A DNA stretch of 64,000 nucleotides from Treponema sp. OMZ 838 (GTDB taxonomy: Bacteria; Spirochaetota; Spirochaetia; Treponematales; Treponemataceae), in NCBI RefSeq assembly GCF_000775995.1, contig NZ_CP009227.1, positions 1,364,001 to 1,428,000 on the forward strand. Direction: 5' to 3'. This document shows positions 63,501-64,000 of this stretch, one piece after another (position 1 is the first letter of the stretch; every line of letters begins with the position of its first letter). The notes under the pieces were generated by a model. The model was not told the origin of the DNA and did not search any database. It saw nothing but the letters and a program-made list of their open reading frames with translations. The translations under genes and the position numbers were made by a program.

Positions 63501-64000
63501 GCGGCGCAGGAAACTTGTTGGGAAAAGAGCAGTCAGGCGACATTTATTCCGTCGGCTTTGACCTTTACCTTCGCCTGCTGGAAGAGGCGGTGGAGCGGCT
63601 GCAAAACGCCGGTTACGAGCCTGAGACAGAACCGGTCATAGAGCTTGAGTACACGGGCTTTATCCCCGACAGCTATATCCGCGTGCCGGAAACAAAGATG
63701 GAAATATACAAAAAAATCGCCGCCGTCCGCACTGCGGAAGAACTGGATAGGCTCTACGCGGAACTGTCCGACCGGTTCGGCCCCGTTCCGGAAGAAGCGG
63801 AAAGCCTGCTTGCCCTTGCCGAAATCAAAATTATCTGTGCAAAACTCGCAATCGCCTCGCTTAAAGAGCGGAACGGAACCGTGCGCATTACCTTTGCGAA
63901 GGTCTCAAAGATTTCCATCGATAAATTGCTCCGCATGATAAAAGAGTCGGCAGGGCGGGTTAAACTCGATGCAAAGCAGCCGAATGTCATCATGCTCGAA
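60575..64000 (+). CDS. mfd: Transcription-repair coupling factor Mfd (3' end outside window)
   Basis: The frame runs open to the window edge, 1142 codons from the ATG at 60575. Parts seen in order are UvrB-like domains 1-2, the RNA-polymerase-binding CarD/RID domain (LNPGDYVVHVNYGIGQFKG near residue 505), the translocase with Walker A (GDVGYGKTE near 650), DEEQRFG, SATPIPRTLH, the TTIIENGIDIPNAN and QLRGRVGRS motifs, and most of the C-terminal TRCF domain. Mfd releases stalled polymerase and recruits UvrA. The normal length is about 1150, so little is missing. The start is uncertain: GTG 60572 and TTG 60569 directly precede it and no ribosome binding site is clear. Confidence 0.95.
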   Translation, partial: MKEHTLQDSIRSWKTMQDAFSSLREGRFPYHIHGLSGGIFAFFLAEYVRHFNAHLCIVVPTEKEIEELRADLDIAGLQAQVLPWWGNMAYRPVQNSAPVFAERAQILAELCTGAPVSGAAVSREAANTVTVMTQRAFLTPVPPPDYLKTLTCTLYKGKEIDTEKIASLLVQWGYTRVPRVSVRGEFALRGEVLDVCAAANKGSQHTAYRIQFDFTTIEKIKSFDMHTQASVEEFDSLTLYPMKEVIWDDERIAAFERNVHNMPEFTAEGTEKLIAHLKEHRAFDGEELFYPLCFEKPASVLDYLEYLHGGAAKPAVLLYMDYDRQRNAVEALEREYHGLYNKITRAIDDDIKHNLLITEYPMPQRLLLPFAELTESYPQSLFLRTLKESDETGASIVFNCDPPRSFFGNIVYLKEELTHLQQEGWRIFVFAESDAQALRIGELLKDIKATVLPLTLSSGFGIPELKILVIQENEIFGRRRRIPKSVKQVKSSVIDTFVELNPGDYVVHVNYGIGQFKGIERVKTLGHERDYINLLYAQDETVFIPIEQANLVQRYIGNEGEAPRLDIIGSKAWENRKNKVKKSVEDIADKLIDLYSRRKAAAGFAFAKDNEWQTAFEAAFPYEETEDQLTCIADVKADMEKPIPMDRLICGDVGYGKTEIAMRAAFKAVMSGKQAAFLAPTTILAEQHFDTFQERFQKFPVKLARLSRFVSKAEQKKVLTQLKNGELDIVIGTHRVIQKDVQFKDLGLMIVDEEQRFGVKDKERLKQMKTNIDCLCLSATPIPRTLHISLLKIRDMSLLTTPPQNRRPVETVISPFDPEKIAQAIRFEVDRGGQVFYLHNRVESLEETRYKIQQLIPEVLIDIAHGQMSATELEDIFRRFNMGGFHVLIATTIIENGIDIPNANTIIIDRADMYGVSQLYQLRGRVGRSDRKAYAYLLYPENKALSEVAMKRLQVISDFTELGSGFKIAMKDMEIRGAGNLLGKEQSGDIYSVGFDLYLRLLEEAVERLQNAGYEPETEPVIELEYTGFIPDSYIRVPETKMEIYKKIAAVRTAEELDRLYAELSDRFGPVPEEAESLLALAEIKIICAKLAIASLKERNGTVRITFAKVSKISIDKLLRMIKESAGRVKLDAKQPNVIMLE

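Overview
The window reads as chromosome of a host-associated spirochaete, most likely an oral-type Treponema. Supporting signs are relaxed spirochaetal lipoboxes, a DUF2715-like outer-membrane protein, a glycine reductase operon with a selenocysteine-containing GrdB, DUF2804, orphan binding protein/permease sugar ABC sets without an ATPase, and moderate GC. No genus-level marker such as rRNA is present, so this is an inference.

Layout. 1-8.3 kb: 3' end of a TtcA-like gene, a repeat block, DUF1697 protein, a disordered lipoprotein, then the operon pdxK/thiD - pyrimidine-nucleoside phosphorylase - recJ. 8.3-13.5 kb: a small periplasmic protein in operon with an OmpR-type response regulator and histidine kinase, then a membrane adenylate/guanylate cyclase broken by two homopolymer frameshifts. 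13.6-17.3 kb: HtrA protease, palindrome-rich spacer, metNI. 17.4-26.4 kb: a complete-looking AI-2 uptake and processing locus, lsrACDBF on the minus strand diverging from lsrR-lsrK on the plus strand, followed by a cupin gene where lsrG might be expected. 26.5-29.8 kb: carbohydrate-type binding protein and two permeases. 30.2-35.7 kb: DEAD-box helicase, tRNA-Leu, MtnA-like isomerase, DUF2804 protein, MGDG-synthase-like glycosyltransferase. 35.9-40.9 kb: a frameshifted outer-membrane-type protein and a 1370-residue repeat lipoprotein. 41-44 kb: a decaying accessory patch (dual-OB remnant, DUF488 genes, frameshifted BrnA-like antitoxin, Rpn/PDDEXK protein and a second Rpn tail). 44-48.7 kb: lactate dehydrogenase, repeat block, malic enzyme, outer-membrane protein, ssb. 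48.8-49.9 kb: seven tRNA genes (four Ser, three identical Arg) and 4.5S SRP RNA. 50-64 kb: metK, an HExxH lipoprotein, Smr protein, two-part ThrE-type exporter, grdE-grdB, PHP phosphoesterase, two cyclic-nucleotide-binding proteins and nearly all of mfd.

How the parts fit. LsrACDB would import AI-2, LsrK phosphorylate it, phospho-AI-2 relieve LsrR, and LsrF (plus perhaps the cupin) degrade it; repeated GAACA..TATCA-like motifs in the lsrA-lsrR spacer are candidate operators. The cyclase and the two cNMP-binding proteins suggest a cAMP-type circuit. LDH, malic enzyme, nucleoside phosphorylase, glycine reductase and Ser/Thr export fit an amino-acid/sugar fermenter.

The most unusual non-coding content is a set of modular palindromes: three 124-nt inverted-repeat elements whose inner stems change sequence but stay paired, and small hairpins with different stems but the same A-TCC(G/T)-T loop. 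They cluster in spacers at 0.3-0.7, 29.8-30.2 and 45.0-45.5 kb. A structured leader with interlocking inverted repeats precedes the cupin gene. Several genes (cyclase, 35.9 kb membrane protein, BrnA) are broken at or near homopolymers, so phase variation, decay and assembly error all have to be considered.
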